DNA of 64,000 bases from Niabella aurantiaca DSM 17617. GTDB taxonomy: Bacteria; Bacteroidota; Bacteroidia; Chitinophagales; Chitinophagaceae. The translations under genes and the position numbers were made by a program. Positions 47,835 to 56,459 of the stretch are shown one piece after another. Location of the stretch: NCBI RefSeq assembly GCF_000374125.1, contig NZ_KB893648.1:1-64000 (forward strand). Direction: 5' to 3'. The notes under the pieces are model-generated. The model was not told the origin of the DNA. It saw only the letters and a program-made list of their open reading frames with translations, and did not search any database. The stretch's first letter is position 1. The number at the start of each line of letters is the position of its first letter.

Positions 47835-49034
47835 ATGGTTAGAATTTCTCAAAGAGGCGTGGAAATGCCGGCTTCCCCCATCCGGAAGCTGGTACCCTTT
47901 GCAGAGGCTGCAAAGCACAGGGGGGTGACGGTATATCACCTGAATATCGGTCAGCCGGATATTGAAACACCCCCGGCCATTATGCAGGCGGTAAGGGATG
48001 CGCATATGCGGGTGCTGGAGTATAGCCATAGCGCAGGAAATGAAAGCTATCGCCGGAAGCTGGTGGAATATTATGAAAGGATCGGGATTGCAGTAACACA
48101 TGAAGAGATCATGATCACCACCGGTGGTAGCGAGGCGATCCTGTTTGCGTTTTTTGCGTGTTTGAACCCGGGTGATGAAATCATTATCCCCGAACCTTTT
48201 TATGCCAACTATAATGGCTTTGCCTGTACTGCCGGTATAAAGGTTGTGCCCATTCCTTCCGGTATTGATACCGGTTTTGCCTTACCTCCGGTTGTCGATT
48301 TTGAGCGGGTGATCACTGAAAAGACCAAAGCCATCCTGATCTGCAATCCAAATAATCCAACCGGTTACCTGTACAGCAGGGCAGAGGTGGAGGCGCTGGG
48401 CAGCTTTTGCAAAAAACACGGACTATTCCTGTTTTCCGATGAGGCCTACCGGGAGTTCCGGTATGAGGACGACAGTGATTATCTGAGCCCGCTGCAACTG
48501 CCCGGACTGGAGGAGCACGTGGTGGTGATGGATACGATCAGTAAGCGGTACAGCGCCTGTGGTGCGCGGATCGGAGCGCTGGTTACGCATAATAAAGAAG
48601 TATATCAAACGGCATTGAAATTTGGCCAGGCACGGCTGAGCCCTCCCGGTTTGGCCCAGGTATTGGGTGAAGCGGCCGTGGATCTTCCTGAAAATTATTT
48701 TGATGGAACAAGGGATGAGTACCGCAAGCGGCGCAACCTTCTTGTACGGCGCTTAAATGCGATGGACGGTGTATTTTGCCCCAACCCCGGCGGAGCTTTC
48801 TATGCCATTGCCCGCCTGCCCATTGATGACTGCGACCGGTTCTGCCAGTGGCTTTTGGAGTCTTTTACACATCAGAACCAAACACTCATGCTGGCTCCCG
48901 CAACCGGGTTCTATGCAACACCGGGATTGGGTATGGATGAAGTGCGATTGGCCTATGTATTGAATACGGATGCGATCAACGCGGCCATGGATTGCCTGGA
49001 GCAGGCCTTAAAAGTGTACCCCGGCAGGCGCTAA
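47835..49034 (+). CDS. Class I/II PLP-dependent aminotransferase
   Basis: A 399-residue cytoplasmic PLP enzyme of the aspartate-aminotransferase type. The Schiff-base lysine is K237 (TISKRYSACGARIG), with D202 for the pyridine nitrogen (FLFSDEAYREF), NPNNPTG (180-186 region) and GxxEA-like ITTGGSEAIL for phosphate contacts; GRR-type ends with RLAYVLNTDAINAAMDCL. The start MVRISQRGVEMPASPIRKL places the family-typical GQPDIETP correctly. Substrate class (aspartate, aromatic or branched) cannot be fixed. A terminator follows closely, so it is monocistronic. Confidence 0.92.
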   Translation: MVRISQRGVEMPASPIRKLVPFAEAAKHRGVTVYHLNIGQPDIETPPAIMQAVRDAHMRVLEYSHSAGNESYRRKLVEYYERIGIAVTHEEIMITTGGSEAILFAFFACLNPGDEIIIPEPFYANYNGFACTAGIKVVPIPSGIDTGFALPPVVDFERVITEKTKAILICNPNNPTGYLYSRAEVEALGSFCKKHGLFLFSDEAYREFRYEDDSDYLSPLQLPGLEEHVVVMDTISKRYSACGARIGALVTHNKEVYQTALKFGQARLSPPGLAQVLGEAAVDLPENYFDGTRDEYRKRRNLLVRRLNAMDGVFCPNPGGAFYAIARLPIDDCDRFCQWLLESFTHQNQTLMLAPATGFYATPGLGMDEVRLAYVLNTDAINAAMDCLEQALKVYPGRR

Positions 49035-49057
49035 GCCCACGGAAATAAAAGAACAGT

Positions 49058-49082
49058 AAGCCCCGTTTCAGGGGCTTTTTTT
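49058..49082 (+). terminator. Terminator after the aminotransferase gene
   Basis: AAGCCCC (49058-49064) and GGGGCTT (49071-49077) form a 7-bp stem with a 6-base loop followed by seven T bases. It lies 24 bases past the stop codon. Confidence 0.9.
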
Positions 49083-49254
49083 ATGCTCCGTAAGACCGGC
49101 TTTCTCCGGCCGGCTTCAGCAAAGCGGGCAGGCCGGTTGTAAAAAGATCGCGTGACGGGTATACTCCCGGATGAGCGGCAGGCAATCCGATGCCGTTTGC
49201 TGCCGGGATACTTTGAAAAAAAGTGACGAACACCCGAAAAAGATGTAAAAACTA
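49083..49254. other. GC-normal half of the spacer before the ammonium transporter
   Basis: No gene. A near-perfect hairpin near 49173-49205 pairs CGGCAG...GCAA with TTGCTGCCG (one base inserted). Its purpose is unknown. Confidence 0.4.
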
Positions 49255-49486
49255 CCAAAAAATATAATATTATTATTTATTTAAATATAGTTTCTCAAAA
49301 CATAAAGAGTTGATAAATAATGAAAAATCAAGCATTTTTTATATTAGTAAAAATAATATATAAATAAATTACTTTTAATTGTATTAAATTTTGATCATTC
49401 ATTCATATTTTTGGGATGAAATTATCCTGTTTAAAGATATATTCATATTTTTTAATCGATAGTATAAAATATAAAATATATATAAT
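49255..49486. promoter_or_regulatory. Very AT-rich promoter region of the ammonium transporter
   Basis: About 230 bases are almost entirely A and T, in sharp contrast to the coding neighbours. They contain palindromic words (TATTTAAATA, ATAATATTAT) and a -7 box TATTTTTG at 49406-49413, about 73 bases before the ATG. Such regions often bind global regulators or nucleoid proteins. Confidence 0.5.
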
Positions 49487-50812
49487 ATGTCAATGACGAG
49501 AAAACTGGCTATCATCCCTTTTGTACTGTTGATCCTTGTGGTAATACTAAGCCTTGTGTTTGGTCATAACCCTGTAGAGCTAAAGCAATTTCCTGAAATT
49601 AATTCGGGCGATACGGCCTGGATGCTGACTTCGGCAGCCCTGGTACTGATCATGACCCCTGGCCTTGCTTTCTTTTATGGTGGAATGGTCAAAAAGAAGA
49701 ATGTGATCTCTACTATGCTGCAGAGCTTTATCTGCATGGCGATCGTTTCTATGATATGGGTGGTTTTCGGGTTCAGTCTGGCCTTTGGCGACTCTATAGG
49801 CGGGGTTATCGGCAACCCGGGAACTTTTTTCCTGATGAACGGAGTGCTGGAAAGCAAACCCTGGGCGTTGGCACCCACGGTGCCCCTGGTGGTATTTGCT
49901 TTTTTCCAGCTGAAATTTGCGATCATTACCCCAGCGTTGGTTACGGGTGCTTTTTCTGAGCGGATCCGTTTTACTTCATATATATTATTCATCTGCCTGT
50001 TCATCGTTTTTATTTACTGCCCGCTTGCGCATGCCACCTGGCATCCGGATGGTATTTTGTTTAAGATGGGCGTTCTTGATTTTGCCGGGGGTACTGTGGT
50101 GCACATGAGCGCCGGCCTGGCGGCCTTGGCGGGTGCTATTTATCTGAAAAAGAGAACGGATACCAGTGAGAACAAACCCGCACGGATCACTTATGTCCTG
50201 TTGGGAACCGGTTTGCTGTGGTTTGGCTGGTTTGGCTTTAACGGAGGGTCGGCCATGGGAGCCAATGTTCTGGCGGCATCCGCCCTGGCCACTACAGCTG
50301 TGGCCTCCGGCGCCGCTGCTTTTTCCTGGATCATCTTTGATGCGTTGCGGGGTAAAAAGCCTTCGGCAATGGGCACCAGCATCGGGGCCGTGGTGGGATT
50401 GGTGGCCATAACGCCTGCTGCGGGTTTTGTAAGCCTGCCCCATGCACTGGTCATTGGCGTTGTTGCGGCCATTATCAGCAACCTGATGATAGAGTGGCGC
50501 ACCAAAACGTCCATTGACGATACGCTGGATGTTTTTCCCTGTCACGGAGTAGGAGGAATGGTAGGAATGCTGCTGACCGGTGTATTTGCCAATAAGGCAA
50601 TCAATACCGCCAATACTACCGGCAACGGGTTGTTCTTTGGCGAAACAAAACTGTTTAACACGCATCTGCTGGCACTGGCCGGAGTGATCGTTTTTGTACT
50701 GGCGATGTCGTTTATCCTGCTGAAAATAACCGATATGATCACGCCACTGCGTGCGAGTGAAGATGAAGAGTTGGAGGGGTTGGACCGGTCGCAGCACGGG
50801 GAAAGCCTGTAA
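49487..50812 (+). CDS. amt: Ammonium transporter, Amt/MEP family
   Basis: A 441-residue inner-membrane ammonium channel with about twelve hydrophobic segments, including an N-terminal one that acts as signal. Family motifs are present: TAWMLTSAALVLIMTPGLAFFYGGMVKKKNVISTM, GVLDFAGGTVVHMSAGLAALAGA with the first conserved pore His, and DVFPCHGVGGMVGMLLTGVFA with the second His of the twin-His pair. It takes up ammonium when nitrogen is scarce. No glnK (P-II) gene is next to it in this window, which is a slightly unusual arrangement for an amt gene. The gene follows a long AT-rich leader. Confidence 0.95.
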   Translation: MSMTRKLAIIPFVLLILVVILSLVFGHNPVELKQFPEINSGDTAWMLTSAALVLIMTPGLAFFYGGMVKKKNVISTMLQSFICMAIVSMIWVVFGFSLAFGDSIGGVIGNPGTFFLMNGVLESKPWALAPTVPLVVFAFFQLKFAIITPALVTGAFSERIRFTSYILFICLFIVFIYCPLAHATWHPDGILFKMGVLDFAGGTVVHMSAGLAALAGAIYLKKRTDTSENKPARITYVLLGTGLLWFGWFGFNGGSAMGANVLAASALATTAVASGAAAFSWIIFDALRGKKPSAMGTSIGAVVGLVAITPAAGFVSLPHALVIGVVAAIISNLMIEWRTKTSIDDTLDVFPCHGVGGMVGMLLTGVFANKAINTANTTGNGLFFGETKLFNTHLLALAGVIVFVLAMSFILLKITDMITPLRASEDEELEGLDRSQHGESL

Positions 50813-50953
50813 ATATATTCAATAGATTGCTGCAAGGGGTGCAGCAGTACCGTAGGAGATCAACATTGGTCTCCTACAACTATTTCAGGACGGTGCAATT
50901 TCATAACAGGGATACCGATTATTTTTCCTACTTTCCTGCAAAATTGTTTGCGG

Positions 50954-53900
50954 ATGAAAAAATTGATACTACTGCCGCTGAGCTGGCTGCTGACCCTGGT
51001 GTCTGCGGCCCAAACCACCTTTCCGGTAAACGGGGTTGCAGACCCCCGGTCCGGCAGCTATGCTTTTATAAATGCCACGATCATAAAAGACCCCGCTACC
51101 ACTTTACAGAACGCCACACTGGTGATCAAAGAAGGCAGGATCGTAAGTGTGGGTAACGGTGCTGCTCCTGCGGATGCCGTAGTGATCGATTGTAAAGGGA
51201 AATACATTTACCCATCCCTGATCGATATGTATAGCGACTATGGTGTGCCGGCTTCGCAGCGGCAAGGCGGGGCTGCTGCTTTCTTTGGTCCGCAGCAGTT
51301 TAACAGCAACACAAAGGGGGCCTATAATTGGAACCAGGCGATCCGGAGCGAGGTAAATGCTGCAGATCTGTTTGGTATGGATGATACCAAGGCGCAGCCG
51401 CTGCGGGAGCTGGGCTTTGGGACCGTGCTTGCGCATCAGAAGGATGGCATTGCGCGCGGCACGGGGGTGGTGGCCACCTTATCGGGAAAAAGCGAAAACC
51501 TGGCCATTATTAAAGAGCGTGGAGCTGCCTTCTATTCGTTCAGCAAAGGGAGTTCCACGCAAAGCTATCCAACAAGCATAATGGGCGCGGTAGCCCTGCT
51601 CCGGCAAAACTACCTGGATGCGCAGTGGTATAAGAACAGGCCTGCACGGGAAGGGGTCAACAAAACGCTGGAAGCCTGGAACGAACAGCAATCGCTTCCG
51701 CAGATCTTTGAAACAACAGATAAATGGAGCGGATTGAGGGCAGACCGGATCGGCGACGAATTCGGAGTACAGTATATTATAAAAGGAGGAGGCAATGAGT
51801 ACCAGCGGATCAAAGAGATCGCCGCTACAAAAGCCCCATACATCCTCTCGCTGAATTTTCCGGACGCGCAAAAGGTAGATGACCCGGCCGATGCCCGGTT
51901 CATTGCCTGGAGCGATCTGGCACATTGGGAACTGGCCCCTTCCAACCCGGCCGTGTTCGAAAAGGAAAAGATCCCCTTTGCCCTTACAGCAGCGGATTTG
52001 AAAGACCTCAAAACCTTTTGGCCGAACCTGCGAAAAGCCATTCAAAATGGGCTTTCCGAGAAGACCGCACTGGAGGCATTGACCACAACGCCTGCTGCTT
52101 TTCTAAACATAACGGATAAAGTGGGACGCCTGGACGCCGGGTTTCTTGCCAATTTTATCATTACTACCGGAAACCTTTTTGCGGAAAAGACCAGCATCCT
52201 GGAAAACTGGATACAGGGAACCCGTTATGATATCAACGCAAAGAGCAGTACCGAATGGAACGGGGTATATGCGTTAACCGTTACCGGAGGGGGGGCTGCG
52301 ACCCGGTACCAGCTCGAGGTGAAGAGCAGTACGCTAGCGACCGTTAAGGCCGGGGAGGCGCTGACCACAAAATTTAGCTCAGACGGGAACCTGGTCTCCA
52401 TCAGTTTTTCATTAAAGCCAACGACCAAGGTGATCGGCACCGGGCAAAAGGATTCCGTTTTTGACAACCGGCAGGCGGGTGCATTGATCCGGCTAAGCGG
52501 GGTAAATTATGGAAAGACCTGGCAGGGAGTTGGCGCAAACGAAAAAGGAGCACCGGTAAGCTGGGTGGCTACGCGCATCTCGGAAACAATACCGGCAAAG
52601 GATTCATCAAAACGGTCTTTTGTAAAGCCGGAGGCCCGCATCGTTTATCCCTTTAGCAGCTATGGGAATGCTGTATTGCCACAACAGGAAACCATCCTGA
52701 TCCGGAACGCTACTGTCTGGACCAATGAGGCCGGCGGAAAACAGGTGCAAACGGATGTATTGGTGAAGGGAGGAAAGATCGCGCAGGTAGGCAAAGGGCT
52801 TTCAGCTGCCGGGGCCCGGGTCATCGATGGAACCGGTAAGCATCTTACACCGGGCATCATCGATGAGCATTCTCATATTGCCGTCTTCTCTATCAACGAG
52901 GGTGCGCAGTCGGTAACTTCTGAGGTGAGGATCGGTGATAACCTGAATCCGGACGACATCAATATCTACCGCCAGTTAAGCGGGGGGGTGACCACCTCCC
53001 AGATCCTGCACGGATCTGCCAATACCATCGGGGGGCAGAGTCAGCTCATCAAACTGCGCTGGGGCGCGGATGCAGAAGGGCTTAAATTCAAAGGAGCAGA
53101 TCCTTTTATAAAGTTTGCATTGGGCGAAAATGTAAAACGTACCGCCGCCACACAGGGAAACAGCCGTTATCCGGATACGCGCATGGGCGTTAATGAAGTG
53201 TTGAACGATGCGTTTCAGCGCGCAAGGGATTATGAAAAAGCCATTCGCTCCGGTGATAAAACCGTCCGGAAAGATCTGGAGCTGGATGCTCTTGTAGAGA
53301 TCCTGGATCATAAGCGGTTCATCACCTGTCACAGTTATGTGCAAAGCGAAATACTGGGGTTGATCGGGATCGCGGAGAAATACGGATTCAAGGTAAATAC
53401 CTTCACACATATACTGGAAGGATATAAGGTAGCGGACCGCATCAAACAGCACGGAGCGAATGTGTCTACCTTTTCCGATTGGTGGGGATATAAGAATGAA
53501 GTACGGGATGCCATTCCTTATAATGCGGCCATCATGCACCGGCTCGGACTGAATGTTTGCATCAACAGCGATGATGCCGAGATGGCGCGGCGGCTCAACC
53601 AGGAAGCTGCAAAGACCATCAGGTACGGCGGGGTTTCGGAAGAGGAGGCCCTTAAAATGGTAACGCTGAATCCTGCAAAGGCATTGCATATTGATAGCCG
53701 TGTAGGAAGTATTAAGGCAGGGAAAGACGCCGATCTCGTGCTGTGGAGCGATAACCCGCTGAGCATCTATGCCCGGGCCCTGTACACAATGGTGGACGGT
53801 GCCATTTATTTCGACCGGCAGCAGGACGGGGAAGGCCGCGTACAACGGGCCGCTGAACGGAACCGCCTGATACAAAAAATGCTGTCCGCCGGTAAGAATG

Positions 53901-54004
53901 GCGCGCTGGTTATTCCGGCCAGGCCAACGGCACAGGTGGTATTGCATTGCGAAGACCACGAAGAAGCGGACGGCATCCTTGCCGCAGATGCATTTGAATT
54001 CTAA
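50954..54004 (+). CDS. Amidohydrolase-family protein with two amidohydrolase modules
   Basis: A 1,016-residue exported protein. TTG at 50948 extends the frame, but the ATG at 50954 starts a clean signal peptide (MKKLILLPLSWLLTLVSAAQ). It has two imidazolonepropionase-like modules. Module 1 (about 30-435) has lost the metal site: the usual D-x-H-x-H on strand 1 reads DMYSD, with Y93 and D95 replacing the histidines. Module 2 (about 575-960) keeps it: DEHSH with H639 and H641, later H in TCHSYVQ and FTHILEGYK, and the Asp in NSDDAEMAR. So only module 2 should be catalytic. The gene ends 18 bases before a related single-module protein, with which it likely forms a complex. Confidence 0.85.
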   Translation: MKKLILLPLSWLLTLVSAAQTTFPVNGVADPRSGSYAFINATIIKDPATTLQNATLVIKEGRIVSVGNGAAPADAVVIDCKGKYIYPSLIDMYSDYGVPASQRQGGAAAFFGPQQFNSNTKGAYNWNQAIRSEVNAADLFGMDDTKAQPLRELGFGTVLAHQKDGIARGTGVVATLSGKSENLAIIKERGAAFYSFSKGSSTQSYPTSIMGAVALLRQNYLDAQWYKNRPAREGVNKTLEAWNEQQSLPQIFETTDKWSGLRADRIGDEFGVQYIIKGGGNEYQRIKEIAATKAPYILSLNFPDAQKVDDPADARFIAWSDLAHWELAPSNPAVFEKEKIPFALTAADLKDLKTFWPNLRKAIQNGLSEKTALEALTTTPAAFLNITDKVGRLDAGFLANFIITTGNLFAEKTSILENWIQGTRYDINAKSSTEWNGVYALTVTGGGAATRYQLEVKSSTLATVKAGEALTTKFSSDGNLVSISFSLKPTTKVIGTGQKDSVFDNRQAGALIRLSGVNYGKTWQGVGANEKGAPVSWVATRISETIPAKDSSKRSFVKPEARIVYPFSSYGNAVLPQQETILIRNATVWTNEAGGKQVQTDVLVKGGKIAQVGKGLSAAGARVIDGTGKHLTPGIIDEHSHIAVFSINEGAQSVTSEVRIGDNLNPDDINIYRQLSGGVTTSQILHGSANTIGGQSQLIKLRWGADAEGLKFKGADPFIKFALGENVKRTAATQGNSRYPDTRMGVNEVLNDAFQRARDYEKAIRSGDKTVRKDLELDALVEILDHKRFITCHSYVQSEILGLIGIAEKYGFKVNTFTHILEGYKVADRIKQHGANVSTFSDWWGYKNEVRDAIPYNAAIMHRLGLNVCINSDDAEMARRLNQEAAKTIRYGGVSEEEALKMVTLNPAKALHIDSRVGSIKAGKDADLVLWSDNPLSIYARALYTMVDGAIYFDRQQDGEGRVQRAAERNRLIQKMLSAGKNGALVIPARPTAQVVLHCEDHEEADGILAADAFEF

Positions 54005-54022
54005 TCAAAAAAACAAAGTTCG

Positions 54023-55300
54023 ATGAAAACGTTTGCATACATCATTTTCATTTTTCTGGCGCTTCCGGCAATGGCACAGGATGCTGTTTATCCGGCCAAA
54101 AAACAGGAAGGGATTGTCGTGATCAGCAATGGCACCATACATACCGGTACCGGCCGGGTGATGGAGCGGGGTTCCGTCATCATCAAAGACGGGAAGATCC
54201 AAAAAGTGAGCGACCATGCAGAAACCGTGCCCGGGGCTACGGTAGTGGATGCAACGGGCAAGCATGTTTATCCGGGGCTGATCCTGGCCAACACGGACCT
54301 GGGGCTTCGGGAGATCATCAGCGGGGTAAGAGGCAGCAATGATTATTATGAATTGGGAGATTATAACCCGGATGTGCGATCGATCGTAGCTTACAATACC
54401 GATTCGAGAGTGATCAATACGCTTCGGTCAAACGGCATCCTGCTGGCCAATATTGTACCCCGGGGCCATCTGCTGGCTGGTTCTTCATCGGTGGTGCAGC
54501 TGGATGCCTGGACCTGGGAAGATGCATTATATAAAGCCGATAATGGCATGTGGCTGAATTTACCAGCCTTGCTGAAATCGCGGCGCACCGGCGCTTCGGA
54601 CCCTGTAAAAGCGGGAATGAGGCAGATAGAGGCACTGAAAATATTTCTGCAGGAAGCGAAAGCCTATGCCGGGGCAGCAGACCATAAAGAGGTCAACCTG
54701 AAATTTGAAGCGCTGCGCGCCCTGTTTGCAAAAAAGCAGAAGCTCTATGTGCATGCCGATATCTCCCGGCAGATCCTGATGGCGATCGATCTTGCAAAGA
54801 CCTTCGATATCGAGGTGGTGATCGTTGGAGGCAGCGACAGCTACCTGCTGGCGGATCTGCTGAGGCAGAATAATATTCCCGTGATTCTGAATTCCATCCA
54901 TGCCCTGCCTACACTGGAAGACGATGATGTGGACCAGCCGTTCAAAACACCGGCCTTGCTGCAAAAGGCGGGAGTGCTATTTGCGCTGAATGATGATGAA
55001 ACCTCCTCGCGTTACCGCAATCTTTCCTTTTTTGCAGGAACTGCCGCAGCATACGGACTTCCCCGGGAGGAAGCCCTGCAGGCCATTACCCTGAACGCGG
55101 CCCGGATCCTCGGGATCGATGACCGCACAGGATCCCTGGAAGCAGGAAAAGACGCAAATGTCGTGGTGAGCACCGGCGATATCCTGGATATGGAGCACAG
55201 TACAGTAACGGATGCTTATATACAGGGCCGGAAAATTGACCTGAATAACAAGCACAAACAGCTGTATGACCGTTACCGGCACCGGTACCAGCTACAGTAG
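54023..55300 (+). CDS. Degenerate amidohydrolase-family exported protein
   Basis: A 425-residue exported protein with signal peptide (MKTFAYIIFIFLALPAMAQ). It keeps the amidohydrolase fold (N-terminal beta sandwich VVISNGTIHTGTGRVMERGSVIIKDG, DATGKHVYPGLI, and the C-terminal LNAARILGIDDRTGSLEAGKDANVVV), but the HxH motif is replaced by LANTD, with N90 and D92 in the His positions. A single His remains in KLYVHADISRQ. It is therefore likely a non-catalytic partner of the preceding protein. The two genes are 18 bases apart and form an operon. Pairs of this sort recur in Bacteroidota. Confidence 0.82.
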   Translation: MKTFAYIIFIFLALPAMAQDAVYPAKKQEGIVVISNGTIHTGTGRVMERGSVIIKDGKIQKVSDHAETVPGATVVDATGKHVYPGLILANTDLGLREIISGVRGSNDYYELGDYNPDVRSIVAYNTDSRVINTLRSNGILLANIVPRGHLLAGSSSVVQLDAWTWEDALYKADNGMWLNLPALLKSRRTGASDPVKAGMRQIEALKIFLQEAKAYAGAADHKEVNLKFEALRALFAKKQKLYVHADISRQILMAIDLAKTFDIEVVIVGGSDSYLLADLLRQNNIPVILNSIHALPTLEDDDVDQPFKTPALLQKAGVLFALNDDETSSRYRNLSFFAGTAAAYGLPREEALQAITLNAARILGIDDRTGSLEAGKDANVVVSTGDILDMEHSTVTDAYIQGRKIDLNNKHKQLYDRYRHRYQLQ

Positions 55301-55731
55301 CCGGGAATGCAGCGAAGACCGGAGCGAACCGGAAATGCACCCGTACCGCTGCAGGAAAAAAAATGCATGGTAGGCGCTGCGTTCATTGCACCGCAAACCT
55401 CATCGCGGGAAACAGGATGACACAATAACTGCGCGTGTGTGAAACAGAAAACCGCAGCCGTTGCTTCCCGATCCCGTTGCGGAAACAAAATTGTGGTAAT
55501 CGCTGCGTTCGCTTTATAATAGCTGTCGCCGCGGGAAACGATAACGCAATAGCCCAGCCGAAACTCCGTCTTGCTAAAATTATGATCTCCAACGTCCGGT
55601 CGTAACCTGCTTTATATTATTTACCAGTAAGATAGCTGTTGTTTTTAATTGATCGCCAACGTTATGCGAGGCATCAATGCCTGTTGTACCCAACTTGACA
55701 TGGGTTAATTTCTTCCCGGTTTTCTGCAGAA
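55301..55731. repeat. Spacer with two degenerate copies of a 55-base repeat
   Basis: Copy 1 (55375-55427) and copy 2 (55501-55551) each begin CGCTGCGTTC and have CGCGGGAAAC exactly 29 bases later, then CAATA near the end. A weaker third match may lie between them. There is no plausible coding frame. The rest of the spacer is the regulatory region of the TetR gene. Confidence 0.5.
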
Positions 55732-55769
55732 ATTAAACAAGTGTTTGATTAATTAAACAACTGTTTAAT
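55732..55769 (+). promoter_or_regulatory. Two tandem TetR-type operator palindromes
   Basis: Box 1 (55732-55749) is ATTAAACA-AG-TGTTTGAT with one mismatch; box 2 (55752-55769) is ATTAAACA-AC-TGTTTAAT, a perfect palindrome. The centres are 20 bases apart, about two helical turns, so two dimers could bind on the same face. They cover the -33 box and spacer of the promoter below. This is the layout expected for an autoregulated TetR repressor. Confidence 0.85.
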
Positions 55770-55776
55770 ACCTTTG
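55744..55776 (+). promoter_or_regulatory. Promoter of the efflux operon
   Basis: TTTG at 55744-55747 and TACCTTTG at 55769-55776 are separated by 21 bases and match the Bacteroidota TTTG/TAnnTTTG consensus well. Transcription should start near 55783, so a GTG codon at 55779 cannot be a translation start on this mRNA. Confidence 0.8.
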
Positions 55777-55796
55777 CAGTGGAAATTTTTTACAAG

Positions 55797-56435
55797 GTGT
55801 CAGCAGTATTTACACAAAAGCAATTGGAAATCATGAAGGCGGCGGTAGAGATCTTTGCCGATAAAGGCTTTGATAATGCATCTGTACGGGATATCGCCAA
55901 AGCGGCAGATGTAAATGTGGCCATGATCTCCTATTATTTTGGGTCTAAGGAAAAGCTGCTTGAAGCGATCTTTACCAGGCATGTACTGAAGATCCGGGAA
56001 AAGCTGGAAGAGATCGTTTTTGCAAGTAACGTAGCTCCTGTGGATAAGATTGATCTCATCATTGATACGTATATCGATACCATCGCAGCCAACAGGAACT
56101 TTCACCTGCTGATGGTGCGGGAGCAGGGCGTGATGAAGAACCCGGTTCTTTACGAAGGAGTGAAGAGCATGAAGCTGAAGAACAATGCCCTGATCAAAAG
56201 TGCTGTAAAAGCAGGGGTGAAAGCCGGCATTTTCAGGAAGAATGCGGATGTCCTGTTTCTTGCCCTGACGGTATTTGGTACCATTAACCAGGCTTTTAAT
56301 ACCCGGAGGTTCCTCTGCGAGCAGCATCATATCGATCCGCAGGATGACGGGGAATTTCTGAAGGCCATCATTCCGAAACTGAAGAGCCATTTAAAAGCCC
56401 TGGTAAAAAGTTATCTGCTGGTAAAAGAATCATAA
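55797..56435 (+). CDS. TetR/AcrR family transcriptional regulator
   Basis: A repressor of 212 residues that most likely senses a drug or lipid-like compound and controls the pump genes downstream. The HTH domain reads TQKQLEIMKAAVEIFADKGFDNASVRDIAKAADVNVAMISYYFGSKEKLLEAIF, a complete TetR DNA-binding domain at the N-terminus. The remaining helices form the ligand-binding and dimer part. The frame opens at a GTG at 55779, but the promoter (TTTG-N21-TACCTTTG) ends at 55776, which argues for the GTG at 55797. It is the first gene of a four-gene operon with the pump, 24 bases before the TolC-like gene. Confidence 0.9.
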   Translation: MSAVFTQKQLEIMKAAVEIFADKGFDNASVRDIAKAADVNVAMISYYFGSKEKLLEAIFTRHVLKIREKLEEIVFASNVAPVDKIDLIIDTYIDTIAANRNFHLLMVREQGVMKNPVLYEGVKSMKLKNNALIKSAVKAGVKAGIFRKNADVLFLALTVFGTINQAFNTRRFLCEQHHIDPQDDGEFLKAIIPKLKSHLKALVKSYLLVKES

Positions 56436-56459
56436 GTAACAGAAAAAGCTATTGAATGT

